From Clostridium sp. HBUAS56010 (GTDB lineage: Bacteria; Bacillota; Clostridia; Lachnospirales; Lachnospiraceae), in assembly GCF_007115105.1 (NCBI RefSeq), contig NZ_SULJ01000005.1, forward strand, positions 40,531 to 104,530: a DNA stretch of 64,000 nt. The letters run 5' to 3'. The translations under genes and the position numbers were made by a program. The first letter of the stretch is position 1, and each line of letters starts with the position of its first letter. The notes under the pieces were generated by a model that saw nothing but the letters and a program-made list of their open reading frames with translations, was not told the DNA's origin and did not search any database. Below are positions 35,960-42,070 of the stretch, piece after piece.

Positions 35960-36613
35960 CTATATCGCTGGAAGGATCAGATCCGGTCGTCTGCCTAATT
36001 CCACACAATTCCAGAACCGTTTTTCCGCATCAACCAGATACTTGATATCCTCCTCCACGTCCTTTCTTTCTATAAAATAGTGTTTGGTCGCAATTCTAAG
36101 CTCCCCACCCCATTCACTTTTAAGCTGGGCTTTTAATACTACAAACTCATAACCGGTTACAGCCAGATAATGAAGCACCTGACAAAAATAGTTGTCCGGG
36201 ATCCGATCCTTCCATTTTTCCTTCTGCATAGACTGCAGGAGGTTGGTTGTTTTAATCTCTAAAATTCCTTTTCTTCCATTCTGATCCACAAGTTCTCCAT
36301 CAAGGGAAGCGTGCATCCACGGAAAATCAGAATTAAGGAACATGTTGTTATCATCATAGAAAATCTGGTACGCCGGAAAATCCAAGATAAACAATTCTCT
36401 TAAATAGTCCTCGGCTTTGGTGCCATAGATAACATATTCCTTTTTAGAAATATCTTCTGAAAGACGTAAGCCCGATTTTTCTTCCCAAAGCTCCACGTTA
36501 CTTTTATAGGGATTCATGCCTACGCAAGCACTGGCATCGGATCCTCCAATATGATTTTTTCTAGCCTGCAGCCACTCCTCCCGACTGCCAAGTACCAGTT
36601 TTTTAACCGACAT
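35960..36613 (-). CDS. YqaJ-like viral recombinase (exonuclease)
   Basis: 217 residues, start at ATG 36613 (MSVKKLVLGSREEWLQARKN) with GGAG upstream; the longer frame to 36832 is an artefact. HIGGSDASACVGMNPYKSNV is the family's first motif, and DGELVDQNGRKGILEIKTTN holds the catalytic Asp and ExK. It is the 5'-3' exonuclease partner of RecT. Confidence 0.9.
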   Translation of the reverse strand: MSVKKLVLGSREEWLQARKNHIGGSDASACVGMNPYKSNVELWEEKSGLRLSEDISKKEYVIYGTKAEDYLRELFILDFPAYQIFYDDNNMFLNSDFPWMHASLDGELVDQNGRKGILEIKTTNLLQSMQKEKWKDRIPDNYFCQVLHYLAVTGYEFVVLKAQLKSEWGGELRIATKHYFIERKDVEEDIKYLVDAEKRFWNCVELGRRPDLILPAI

Positions 36614-36746
36614 TTTGTTTCTCCGGAGCTTGGTACACAATCTTTGTAAAAGAAGATTGTTCCTCTTCCATCTCTTCTTTGCAGTTACAATGTTCTCCTG
36701 GATCCAGATTCGCTCCACAATGAGGACATTCATTACAATAAGCCAT
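36603..36746 (-). CDS. Small zinc-ribbon-like protein
   Basis: 47 residues: MAYCNECPHCGANLDPGEHC then NCKEEMEEEQSSFTKIVYQ. Two CxxC/CxC pairs and a perfect AGGAGG site support it. It overlaps the YqaJ start by 11 bases, so coupling is likely. Function unknown. Confidence 0.65.
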   Translation of the reverse strand: MAYCNECPHCGANLDPGEHCNCKEEMEEEQSSFTKIVYQAPEKQNVG

Positions 36747-36758
36747 CTCACAAACCTC

Positions 36759-37034
36759 CTATTCAATTCCCAATTCAGCGCTAACTGTTCTATAGATAGA
36801 ATCCAAGTTCTTTTTTTGTTTCTCACAATCATTCGGAGCCATGGCCCTCAATGCATCCGGAAGGAGAGTGCAAAGCCCAGCATACACACCAGAAACCGGT
36901 CCAGCGATTGTAGTGGTAACTTCACCCTTCAATCCTTTTTCTTTGTTAAAAACAAGAGTTACAGGCTCATTTGCTGCTTCCTTTACCTGATCTGGCATCG
37001 CAGCCAGCAAAATAGCTTCTAATAATTTTTCCAT
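36759..37034 (-). CDS. Hypothetical early protein
   Basis: 91 residues: a helical start (MEKLLEAILLAAMPDQVKEA), then strands (VTLVFNKEKGLKGEVTTTIA), then GVYAGLCTLLPDALRAMA. Small early phage protein of unknown role in the recombination operon. Confidence 0.6.
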   Translation of the reverse strand: MEKLLEAILLAAMPDQVKEAANEPVTLVFNKEKGLKGEVTTTIAGPVSGVYAGLCTLLPDALRAMAPNDCEKQKKNLDSIYRTVSAELGIE

Positions 37035-37087
37035 CTTGATTTCCTCCTAATCCCCATTTATAATAGAGATGTTAAATAAATTTCTTC

Positions 37088-37261
37088 TTATTTGGATTCC
37101 CTGGGAGTTGCTGCTCCTGGGGTTTCTGTTTTCTCAACTTCTGTAAGTCCTCTCAAAATTGCATTGATCCATAATTCTTCCTGCGTCCAGTTGACCTGGA
37201 CAGGGGCATAATCATCAATAGCCTGTAAAATGATCTCTGCTGCTTTACGCTTGTCCATCAT
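37088..37261 (-). CDS. Small early phage protein
   Basis: 57 residues: MMDKRKAAEIILQAIDDYAP then VQVNWTQEELWINAILRGLT and a Pro/Glu tail. AGAGGTGAAAAGTC precedes the double ATG. It is the first gene read from this operon after the plus-strand KTSC gene. Not recognised. Confidence 0.6.
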   Translation of the reverse strand: MMDKRKAAEIILQAIDDYAPVQVNWTQEELWINAILRGLTEVEKTETPGAATPRESK

Positions 37262-37339
37262 GACTTTTCACCTCTATTCTCCTTTTGTGGATAACTTTTG
37301 ATTTTTCCACATTTTCTTACGATTTTCTTAGTGATAAAA

Positions 37340-37368
37340 TTGACTTTCTTAATATTTCCAAATATAAT
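37340..37368 (+). promoter_or_regulatory. Promoter of the KTSC gene
   Basis: TTGACT (37340-37345), 17-base spacer, TATAAT (37363-37368), ending about 48 bases before the ATG at 37416. Nearly consensus, so constitutive expression from the prophage is likely. Confidence 0.7.
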
Positions 37369-37415
37369 AAAGAAGTAACTACTGATAAATTCCGTATTGG
37401 GAAAGGGGCAACCTT

Positions 37416-37616
37416 ATGCAAAGACAAGCTGTTTCATCATCAAGAATTAGTAGTGTTGGCTGGGAAAACAATACTTTGGAAGTAGGTTTTCCAGATGGTG
37501 CTGTTTATCAGTACCACAATGTATCACACGACGAGTATGTTTCCTTCATGAATTCATCTTCATTGGGATCTGCTCTTTCACGATTAGACAAGGTACACAA
37601 ATATAATCGTGTGTAA
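37416..37616 (+). CDS. KTSC-domain protein (plus-strand cargo)
   Basis: 66 residues. SSSRISSVGWENNTLEVGFP followed by DGAVYQYHNVSHDEYVSFMN and SSLGSALSRL fit the KTSC family (variable first residue, VxF..G..YqYf core). The KTSC function is unknown. It is the only plus-strand gene inside the early minus operon and has its own promoter and terminator. Confidence 0.75.
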   Translation: MQRQAVSSSRISSVGWENNTLEVGFPDGAVYQYHNVSHDEYVSFMNSSSLGSALSRLDKVHKYNRV

Positions 37617-37622
37617 TTCTCT

Positions 37623-37652
37623 ACAAGTGGCTAATTAGCGTTAGTCACTTGT
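37623..37652. terminator. Terminator of the KTSC gene, shared with the opposite gene
   Basis: ACAAGTG/CACTTGT outer arms with an inner CTAA/TTAG, followed by TTTTCTTT on the plus strand. The minus-strand small gene (37645-37788) ends inside the right arm, so both convergent genes stop here. Confidence 0.65.
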
Positions 37653-37788
37653 TTTCTTTAACTGGAATTCCCTCCGCGCACTGCTTTACCATAATAGAAT
37701 CCATAGTTACCACAATTTCGGTGTGCGGATTATGATTTTCTTTTAAGTACTCAACCAATGGCTGACATAACATTTCTAACTTATCCAT
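37645..37788 (-). CDS. Small hypothetical early protein
   Basis: 47 residues: MDKLEMLCQPLVEYLKENHN then PHTEIVVTMDSIMVKQCAEG. An AGGAGGTG site precedes the ATG, and it overlaps the HTH gene by 8 bases. It is of the 'LxExL.ENH.PHtxIVvt' type seen as small phage early proteins. Function unknown. Confidence 0.65.
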   Translation of the reverse strand: MDKLEMLCQPLVEYLKENHNPHTEIVVTMDSIMVKQCAEGIPVKENK

Positions 37789-37996
37789 TCTCTCTCACCT
37801 CCTTCATATACACCCATGGATTAACTTCCAAAGCCTTACACAGGCCAATATATTCCCCTGCTTCACACTTGCGCCTTCCGTTAAGAATCTGGCAGAAGTG
37901 ATTTTCTTTCAAACCAGCTTTATCTGCTACAGCTTTCTGCTTCATACCAGCGGAGTCAATCTTGGCTTTCAGAGCTTCATAATCAAATTGATACAT
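37781..37996 (-). CDS. XRE-family HTH protein
   Basis: 71 residues starting at ATG 37996 (MYQFDYEALKAKIDSAGMKQ) behind AGGAGGTG. KQKAVADKAGLKENHFCQIL is a canonical Cro/C1 helix-turn-helix. Early regulator, third HTH of the cluster; target unknown. Confidence 0.8.
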   Translation of the reverse strand: MYQFDYEALKAKIDSAGMKQKAVADKAGLKENHFCQILNGRRKCEAGEYIGLCKALEVNPWVYMKEVRENG

Positions 37997-38013
37997 ACCT
38001 CTTTCACCTCCTC

Positions 38014-38163
38014 TCACATCGCTTCCAATGCTCCACACACCGCAAGCATCAAGATCATACCGCTACCAAAGATCACCGCCGGAATAAGCCGCTTTGTAAG
38101 CTCCATCAAGCGTGACGGGCGGGTGTCGGTGTAATCGTCTAAGTTTTCATAGTATTTTCGCAT
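38014..38163 (-). CDS. Small membrane protein
   Basis: 49 residues: MRKYYENLDDYTDTRPSRLM then RLIPAVIFGSGMILMLAVCG, a single transmembrane helix with a charged N-terminus. AAAGGAGG sits before the ATG. Possible superinfection or antirepressor-type membrane factor; function unknown. Confidence 0.55.
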   Translation of the reverse strand: MRKYYENLDDYTDTRPSRLMELTKRLIPAVIFGSGMILMLAVCGALEAM

Positions 38164-38371
38164 GGGGGTCCTCCTTTCCTGCTGGTTCGTCCGGACAGTT
38201 ATTTATAAATCTTTCCAAATCAGCACCACGGATTTTAAATACTCCTCGTGTTCCCAATCTTATGCACACAAGTAACCCCTCACTGATGTAGTTATATACG
38301 GTTCTAGGATTTGTCTTTAGCACTGCGGCCGCTTCTTTTACGGTGTACAGCGGCTCGTATGGCTTCACCAT
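38147..38371 (-). CDS. Excisionase-like DNA-binding protein
   Basis: 74 residues from the ATG at 38371 (MVKPYEPLYTVKEAAAVLKT) behind AAAGGAGG. YTVKEAAAVLKTNPRTVYNY plus EGLLVCIRLG is a MerR-like winged helix of the Xis/HTH_17 type. It lies beside the lysogeny switch, the expected place for an excisionase, though integrase is 2 kb away. Confidence 0.78.
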   Translation of the reverse strand: MVKPYEPLYTVKEAAAVLKTNPRTVYNYISEGLLVCIRLGTRGVFKIRGADLERFINNCPDEPAGKEDPHAKIL

Positions 38372-38501
38372 CTGGCTTCCTCCTTTCATATTTCATACAT
38401 GGATATCTCCGACTTCTCTCAGGGCATTTACGTCCGCAGGACTTGCACGAATATATAGCCATAACTCCTACACACCTAACTGCTTCGTAATTTCTATCAT
38501 T

Positions 38502-38524
38502 TTCGCCACTTCTGAAGTGGCGAA
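38502..38524. promoter_or_regulatory. 23-bp palindrome TTCGCCACTTC-T-GAAGTGGCGAA
   Basis: Perfect 11-base arms around one central base, between the Cro-like gene's stop (38545) and the excisionase-like gene. No T run follows, so it is more likely an operator than a terminator. Confidence 0.5.
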
Positions 38525-38544
38525 TGTTGCTTTTCTTAAATTGT

Positions 38545-38754
38545 TCAAGACTTGTCCTCCCTTTCTGTCTCTTCTGCAAAATATTCCACTGGAACCTCAA
38601 AATACTTCGCTAAAGCCATGAGCTTGTCAAACTTGGGGTTGTACCTACCGTACTTCCAGTTCGTCAAGGTTGCCGTTGAGACTCCCGTTTGCTTGGAAAC
38701 TTCATAATCTGTTACGTTTGCCTTATCTCTTAAATCTGCGTATTTTTGATACAA
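38545..38754 (-). CDS. Cro-like HTH repressor
   Basis: 69 residues. NVTDYEVSKQTGVSTATLTN followed by WKYGRYNPKFDKLMALAKYF is a full XRE domain. It closely parallels the N-terminus of the CI-like protein (VSTATLTNWKYGRYxPK versus ITTATISNWKAGRYVPK), so both probably bind the same operators. It is the first gene of the leftward early operon. Confidence 0.88.
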   Translation of the reverse strand: MYQKYADLRDKANVTDYEVSKQTGVSTATLTNWKYGRYNPKFDKLMALAKYFEVPVEYFAEETEREDKS

Positions 38755-38779
38755 ATCTATACCTCCTATCTAAAATCTA

Positions 38780-38808
38780 TTGACATTAGCTTAGTTTTCT
38801 AATATAAT
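38780..38808 (+). promoter_or_regulatory. Rightward promoter towards the CI-like repressor
   Basis: TTGACA (38780-38785), 17-base spacer, TATAAT (38803-38808): a perfect consensus. The spacer contains the operator half TTAGCTTAGTTTTCT. The 5' leader to the ATG at 38959 is about 145 bases. Confidence 0.8.
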
Positions 38809-38847
38809 TGTGATGTCGGTCAAAGCTATAAAAGAAAACTATGCTAA
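38786..38847. promoter_or_regulatory. Inverted operator pair in the lysogeny switch
   Basis: TTAGCTTAGTTTTCT (38786-38800) and AGAAAACTATGCTAA (38833-38847) are inverted copies differing by one base. TCAAAGCTAT-like pieces and a third ATTAGCTTC half site follow. Likely binding sites of CI and/or Cro. Confidence 0.65.
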
Positions 38848-38885
38848 TCTCTTTTTATTAGCTTCTATATCAAAGCTATGTCCAT

Positions 38886-38914
38886 ATAATAGCATTGATT
38901 TCAAAGCGTGTCAA
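38886..38914 (-). promoter_or_regulatory. Leftward promoter of the early/Cro operon
   Basis: On the minus strand TTGACA (38914-38909), 17-base spacer, TATTAT (38891-38886). It points towards the Cro-like gene at 38754 and faces the rightward promoter; the two starts are roughly 60-65 bases apart. Confidence 0.78.
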
Positions 38915-38958
38915 TAGAGTTTGGCTTATTTTCCAAACTTATTTTTAAGAGGTGCTAT

Positions 38959-39387
38959 ATGTATGATATTTTTGAGAAGTTATGCGAGCAAAATAAAGTA
39001 ACTCCGTATCGGGTTTGCAAGGAAACAGGGATAACTACTGCAACTATAAGCAACTGGAAAGCGGGACGGTATGTGCCAAAACAAGATAAAATGAAAAAAA
39101 TTGCTGACTATTTCGGTGTTACGGTTGATTATTTAATGACCGGAAAAGAAGGCTTAGCAGAGAGTGAAAAGTTCAATGCTAGAGATAGGCGAGATATTAC
39201 AAAAGACTTGGATCGGATTATGGGGGAAATCAGAAATGAAGAAGATGGTCCATTGTTTTATAACGGGCAACCATTGGATCCTGAAGATATGATTTTTCTA
39301 TCAAAAGCCATCGAAGCTGCTCTTATGGATGCTAAAAAGAAAAACAAGGTAACATATAATCCTAATAAGAATAAAACTAAAAAGTAA
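38959..39387 (+). CDS. CI-like phage repressor
   Basis: 142 residues, start at ATG 38959 (MYDIFEKLCEQNKVTPYRVC) with AAGAGGTG upstream; the longer frame to 38908 has no site. The HTH is VTPYRVCKETGITTATISNW, and the C-terminal part is helical and Lys/Asp-rich with no S24 peptidase. An ImmA-type protease (next gene) is therefore the probable inactivator. It is divergent to Cro, with face-to-face promoters. Confidence 0.85.
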   Translation: MYDIFEKLCEQNKVTPYRVCKETGITTATISNWKAGRYVPKQDKMKKIADYFGVTVDYLMTGKEGLAESEKFNARDRRDITKDLDRIMGEIRNEEDGPLFYNGQPLDPEDMIFLSKAIEAALMDAKKKNKVTYNPNKNKTKK

Positions 39388-39480
39388 GCTTTCTCCGGGG
39401 GTGATTTTACGCAGAATAAAGATATACCAGACTTTGTTGTAAAGCTGGTTGAAAAATACGGAACAAACGATCCGGAAGAA

Positions 39481-39846
39481 ATGGCTGATTACTTAAACGT
39501 TACAATCATGAATGTGCCAATGGGGAACAATATTGCCGGATATTACAAATACATAAAAAGAAAAAAGTACGTATTCATAAATTCAAATATTAAAGAAGAT
39601 ACTTATCGCAGAGTCATACTGGCTCATGAATTAGGACATTCCATAATGCACCGCAAACAAAACTGTACTTTTATGAATGGCTATACTCTTCTATTAACAT
39701 CAAAAATTGAAAAACAGGCGAACATTTTTGCTGCCTATTTCTTAATTCCCGATAACTTATTGGATGAATATAGGGATTTTACTCGAGAGCAGTTCTGTGA
39801 TTGCACTGGATATCCAGAAGAGCTACTGAAATTAAGATTAAAATAG
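39481..39846 (+). CDS. ImmA/IrrE metallopeptidase, start uncertain
   Basis: The zinc-protease motif is RRVILAHELGHSIMHRK (HExxH H49-H53 from this start, with E77 as third ligand). It should cleave the CI-like repressor upon damage, as in ICEBs1 ImmR/ImmA. The first ATG is 39481, but the same frame is open from the CI stop (39385-39387), and the peptide DIPDFVVKLVEKYGTNDPEE (39421-39480) clearly belongs to the family's N-terminus. GGGGGTGA at 39397-39404 points to a start near 39409 (ACG) or another non-canonical codon. No ATG/GTG/TTG is available in frame. Confidence 0.8.
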   Translation: MADYLNVTIMNVPMGNNIAGYYKYIKRKKYVFINSNIKEDTYRRVILAHELGHSIMHRKQNCTFMNGYTLLLTSKIEKQANIFAAYFLIPDNLLDEYRDFTREQFCDCTGYPEELLKLRLK

Positions 39847-39885
39847 CCAATGGCTTTTTGATAAATACAAAAGAAATGAGGAAAA

Positions 39886-40392
39886 ATGAGTATGAAAGTA
39901 ATTAAAACTTTACCTGTCTTTGTTGTTAGTGCAATACTATTAACCGCTTGCTCTACGAACTCTGTAGAAACCACCCAGTCACCAACACAGGTTGAATCCA
40001 CACACGAACTGGAAGAAAATGTCGAGAATCTGAGTGAAAGCATAGAAAGTAAAGTAAAAGATTTAGAAACAGCACCGACAGCCGCTACTACAAATTCATT
40101 AGAAGATCTAGCCAGCTACCTAAAAGAAAACAATTTGATTCAAGGAGAACCTACAGGTATGCCAGCTGAAATGTTAGGTGCAATAAGCGGTGCAAAATAC
40201 GGTGATGTGGCGATTTACGAATACGAAAAAGAATCAGATAGTTATAAGGGTTTGATTGAAAATGGATATATAACTTTAGAGGGCGTGGGATCCAAAATCG
40301 AACCAAGCGCAATTAATGATAAATACATGCTTCTATGTGATAACGCAGAAAATCGAGACGAAATAATTAAAGTCTTTATGGAATATAAATAG
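39886..40392 (+). CDS. Lipoprotein in the lysogeny module
   Basis: 168 residues with a lipobox: VFVVSAILLTACSTNSVE (LTAC, Cys at about residue 22). The mature part has a Thr/Glu-rich linker and then an alpha/beta domain (LEDLASYLKENNLIQGEPTG, GAKYGDVAIYEYEKE, YMLLCDNAENRDEIIKVFME). It is co-transcribed with CI/ImmA, so it is made in the lysogen. Lysogeny-module lipoproteins are often superinfection-exclusion factors; that is inference here. Confidence 0.75.
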   Translation: MSMKVIKTLPVFVVSAILLTACSTNSVETTQSPTQVESTHELEENVENLSESIESKVKDLETAPTAATTNSLEDLASYLKENNLIQGEPTGMPAEMLGAISGAKYGDVAIYEYEKESDSYKGLIENGYITLEGVGSKIEPSAINDKYMLLCDNAENRDEIIKVFMEYK

Positions 40393-40406
40393 AAAATTAA
40401 TTTAAA

Positions 40407-40436
40407 AACCGCCCCGACTGCAATCGGAACGGCTTT
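40407..40436 (+). terminator. Terminator of the lysogeny operon
   Basis: AAACCGCCCCGA and TCGGAACGGCTTT form a stem with small bulges, and the T run is short. Lies 15 bases after the lipoprotein stop. Confidence 0.6.
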
Positions 40437-40507
40437 ACATAGATTTTCTCTTACCGGACAAACCGAAAAGATACAATCACTCTCAAACAGATTATATCAT
40501 TTTCTGA

Positions 40508-40532
40508 ACGCCCTGGCAAGAGGGCGTATTTT
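40508..40532 (+). terminator. Terminator before the integrase
   Basis: ACGCCCT (40508-40514) and AGGGCGT (40521-40527) with ATTTTTA following. It separates integrase expression from the lysogeny operon. Confidence 0.7.
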
Positions 40533-40561
40533 TATACCCAAAAACAGAAAGGAAAGACATT

Positions 40562-41833
40562 ATGGGACAATTACGAACACGAAAAAGGGGCTCTTCCTGG
40601 CAATACAGTTTTGAAGCGGCCAGAGTAAATGGACAAAGAAAGTCCATTGTGAAAAGCGGATTCCGCACAAAGGGAGAGGCGATCAAAGCAGGGACGCAAG
40701 CCATGAATGAATACAATAACTCCGGCCAGTCTTTTGCTCCATCAGAATTAAGCGTAGCTGATTACCTTGACTACTGGTTTGACAACTACTGCAAAATGAA
40801 TCTTAAATACAACACCCAACTTGGATATATTCAGATCATAGAGAATCACCTAAAACCCCAGTTTGGTCAATACAAGCTAAAGGCCCTTACCACCGCTTCC
40901 GTTCAGGAATATATAAACCGGCTGAAAACACAGGGTCTTGCCCGCTCTTCCGTTGTTGGAATCTTATCCGTATTATCAGCCGCTTATGAATACGCAATAG
41001 AGCCACTGGCCTATGCCCGGGAGAATCCTTGTGAACGTGCAAGAATTCCCAAATTTGAGCGTAAACCAAAGGAGCGATACGTAATTTCTCCGAATGACTT
41101 TAAAGCCGTTCTGAAACGTTTTCCAGAAGACAACATTTTTTATGTCCCACTCATGATAGGTTATTATACCGGGTTGCGGATTAGCGAGGCTTTTGGACTC
41201 ACGTGGGATGATATTGATCTGGAAAATAAAGCTCTTACTGTAGACAAAGCAATATTAAAAAGAAATTACGGAGTTGATGTCCGAAAGGTCCTGGAACAGA
41301 AGGGAAAGAAAGAAGAAAAGTCAGCCTGGTATTTCGGCACACCCAAAACAGAAAGCTCCAATCGCACAATAAAGTTTGGTACCACTCTCTATAAGGCATT
41401 AAAGCACGCAAAGGCTACGCAGAAAAAGAACCGTCTTTTGTATGGGGAGTACTATATGGAGCATTACCTGAAACCCGAGAAGGATGAAAAAGGAGATCCC
41501 ATATACCGGATCATTCCAGTTGAGCGAAGCGTAGAATGCGCAATGAAGAAAGTTGAAATGGTCTGTGTCAGGGAGAATGGAGAATATGTAAGTACAGATT
41601 CCTTCAAATACTGCAGTCGTGTAATTCACAGCGAATTAAAACTAGCCTTTAACTACCATTCCCTACGCCATACCCACGCAACAATGCTGGTAGAAAACGG
41701 AGCTGACATAAAAGACGTACAGGCTCGCCTGGGTCACTCCAATATAAGCACTACCCTGCAGACTTACACCCACGCTACTGATACCATGGCTTCCAGAAGT
41801 GTGGAGATATTTGAAAAAGCGGCTTCCATTTGA
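40562..41833 (+). CDS. Tyrosine-type phage integrase
   Basis: 423 residues. The N-terminal AP2-like arm-binding domain (RKRGSSWQYSFEAARVNGQR) is followed by the core-binding SAM-like domain, then the catalytic domain with R206 (TGLRISE), K262, H366/R369 (HSLRHT), H392 (LGHSN) and nucleophile Y402 (TYTHAT). It directs prophage integration and excision. The gene ends inside a hairpin rich in GTTGTC repeats, the probable attP-side region. Confidence 0.93.
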   Translation: MGQLRTRKRGSSWQYSFEAARVNGQRKSIVKSGFRTKGEAIKAGTQAMNEYNNSGQSFAPSELSVADYLDYWFDNYCKMNLKYNTQLGYIQIIENHLKPQFGQYKLKALTTASVQEYINRLKTQGLARSSVVGILSVLSAAYEYAIEPLAYARENPCERARIPKFERKPKERYVISPNDFKAVLKRFPEDNIFYVPLMIGYYTGLRISEAFGLTWDDIDLENKALTVDKAILKRNYGVDVRKVLEQKGKKEEKSAWYFGTPKTESSNRTIKFGTTLYKALKHAKATQKKNRLLYGEYYMEHYLKPEKDEKGDPIYRIIPVERSVECAMKKVEMVCVRENGEYVSTDSFKYCSRVIHSELKLAFNYHSLRHTHATMLVENGADIKDVQARLGHSNISTTLQTYTHATDTMASRSVEIFEKAASI

Positions 41834-41862
41834 CAACATCCCAAAAAAGGGTTGTCAAATGG
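41826..41862. repeat. Inverted repeat at integrase end (possible attP/arm region)
   Basis: CCATTTGACAAC (41826-41837) and GTTGTCAAATGG (41851-41862) are perfect 12-base arms around a 13-base loop containing AAAAAA. Two further GTTGTC copies follow at about 41862-41880. It overlaps the integrase stop. Could be a terminator or integrase arm sites. TTGACAACAT also occurs at 12-21 at the other end of the phage. Confidence 0.5.
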
Positions 41863-41906
41863 TTGTCACCGCACACCGTTGTCGGTATTAAAGACCACTT
41901 AAAGTC

Positions 41907-42061
41907 TTATTTTATGCGGGATAGCAACACCACTGTCTCCACATGTGTTGATGCTGTGAATCGGATTCCTGACGGGCATAGTTTAGCCCTAGCGGAAAAG
42001 CTTTTTCTGAGCAATATACTCCGAGTTTCTAGACAATTAAATACAGTTTCATTATAAAGGG
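41907..42061 (-). pseudogene. 3'-end remnant with methyltransferase-like HVETVVLLSR motif
   Basis: A minus-strand frame without a start ends here: SFSARAKLCPSGIRFTASTH then VETVVLLSRIK and a stop. HVETVVLLSR is the C-terminal motif of the RlmD/RumA uracil methyltransferase family, and GIRFTAST-HVETVVLL peptides recur at element junctions in Clostridia. It is cut off upstream by the helicase gene, so it is a fragment. It may mark the integration site of the prophage or island. Confidence 0.4.
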
Positions 42062-42070
42062 TAATGCCTT

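Noticed and set aside
34125..36613. RecT/YqaJ pair as a retron or defence system
   Set aside because: Order YqaJ-DUF1351-RecT is an ordinary phage recombination module.
38304..38470. A 52-residue Cys-containing frame (MAIYSCKSCGRKCPERSRRY...) in front of the Xis-like gene
   Set aside because: It overlaps the clearly coding Xis-like gene in another frame and its Shine-Dalgarno spacing is poor.
41830..42057. Plus-strand 75-residue frame after the integrase
   Set aside because: No ribosome site, overlaps the hairpin, and the opposite strand carries a recognisable remnant.
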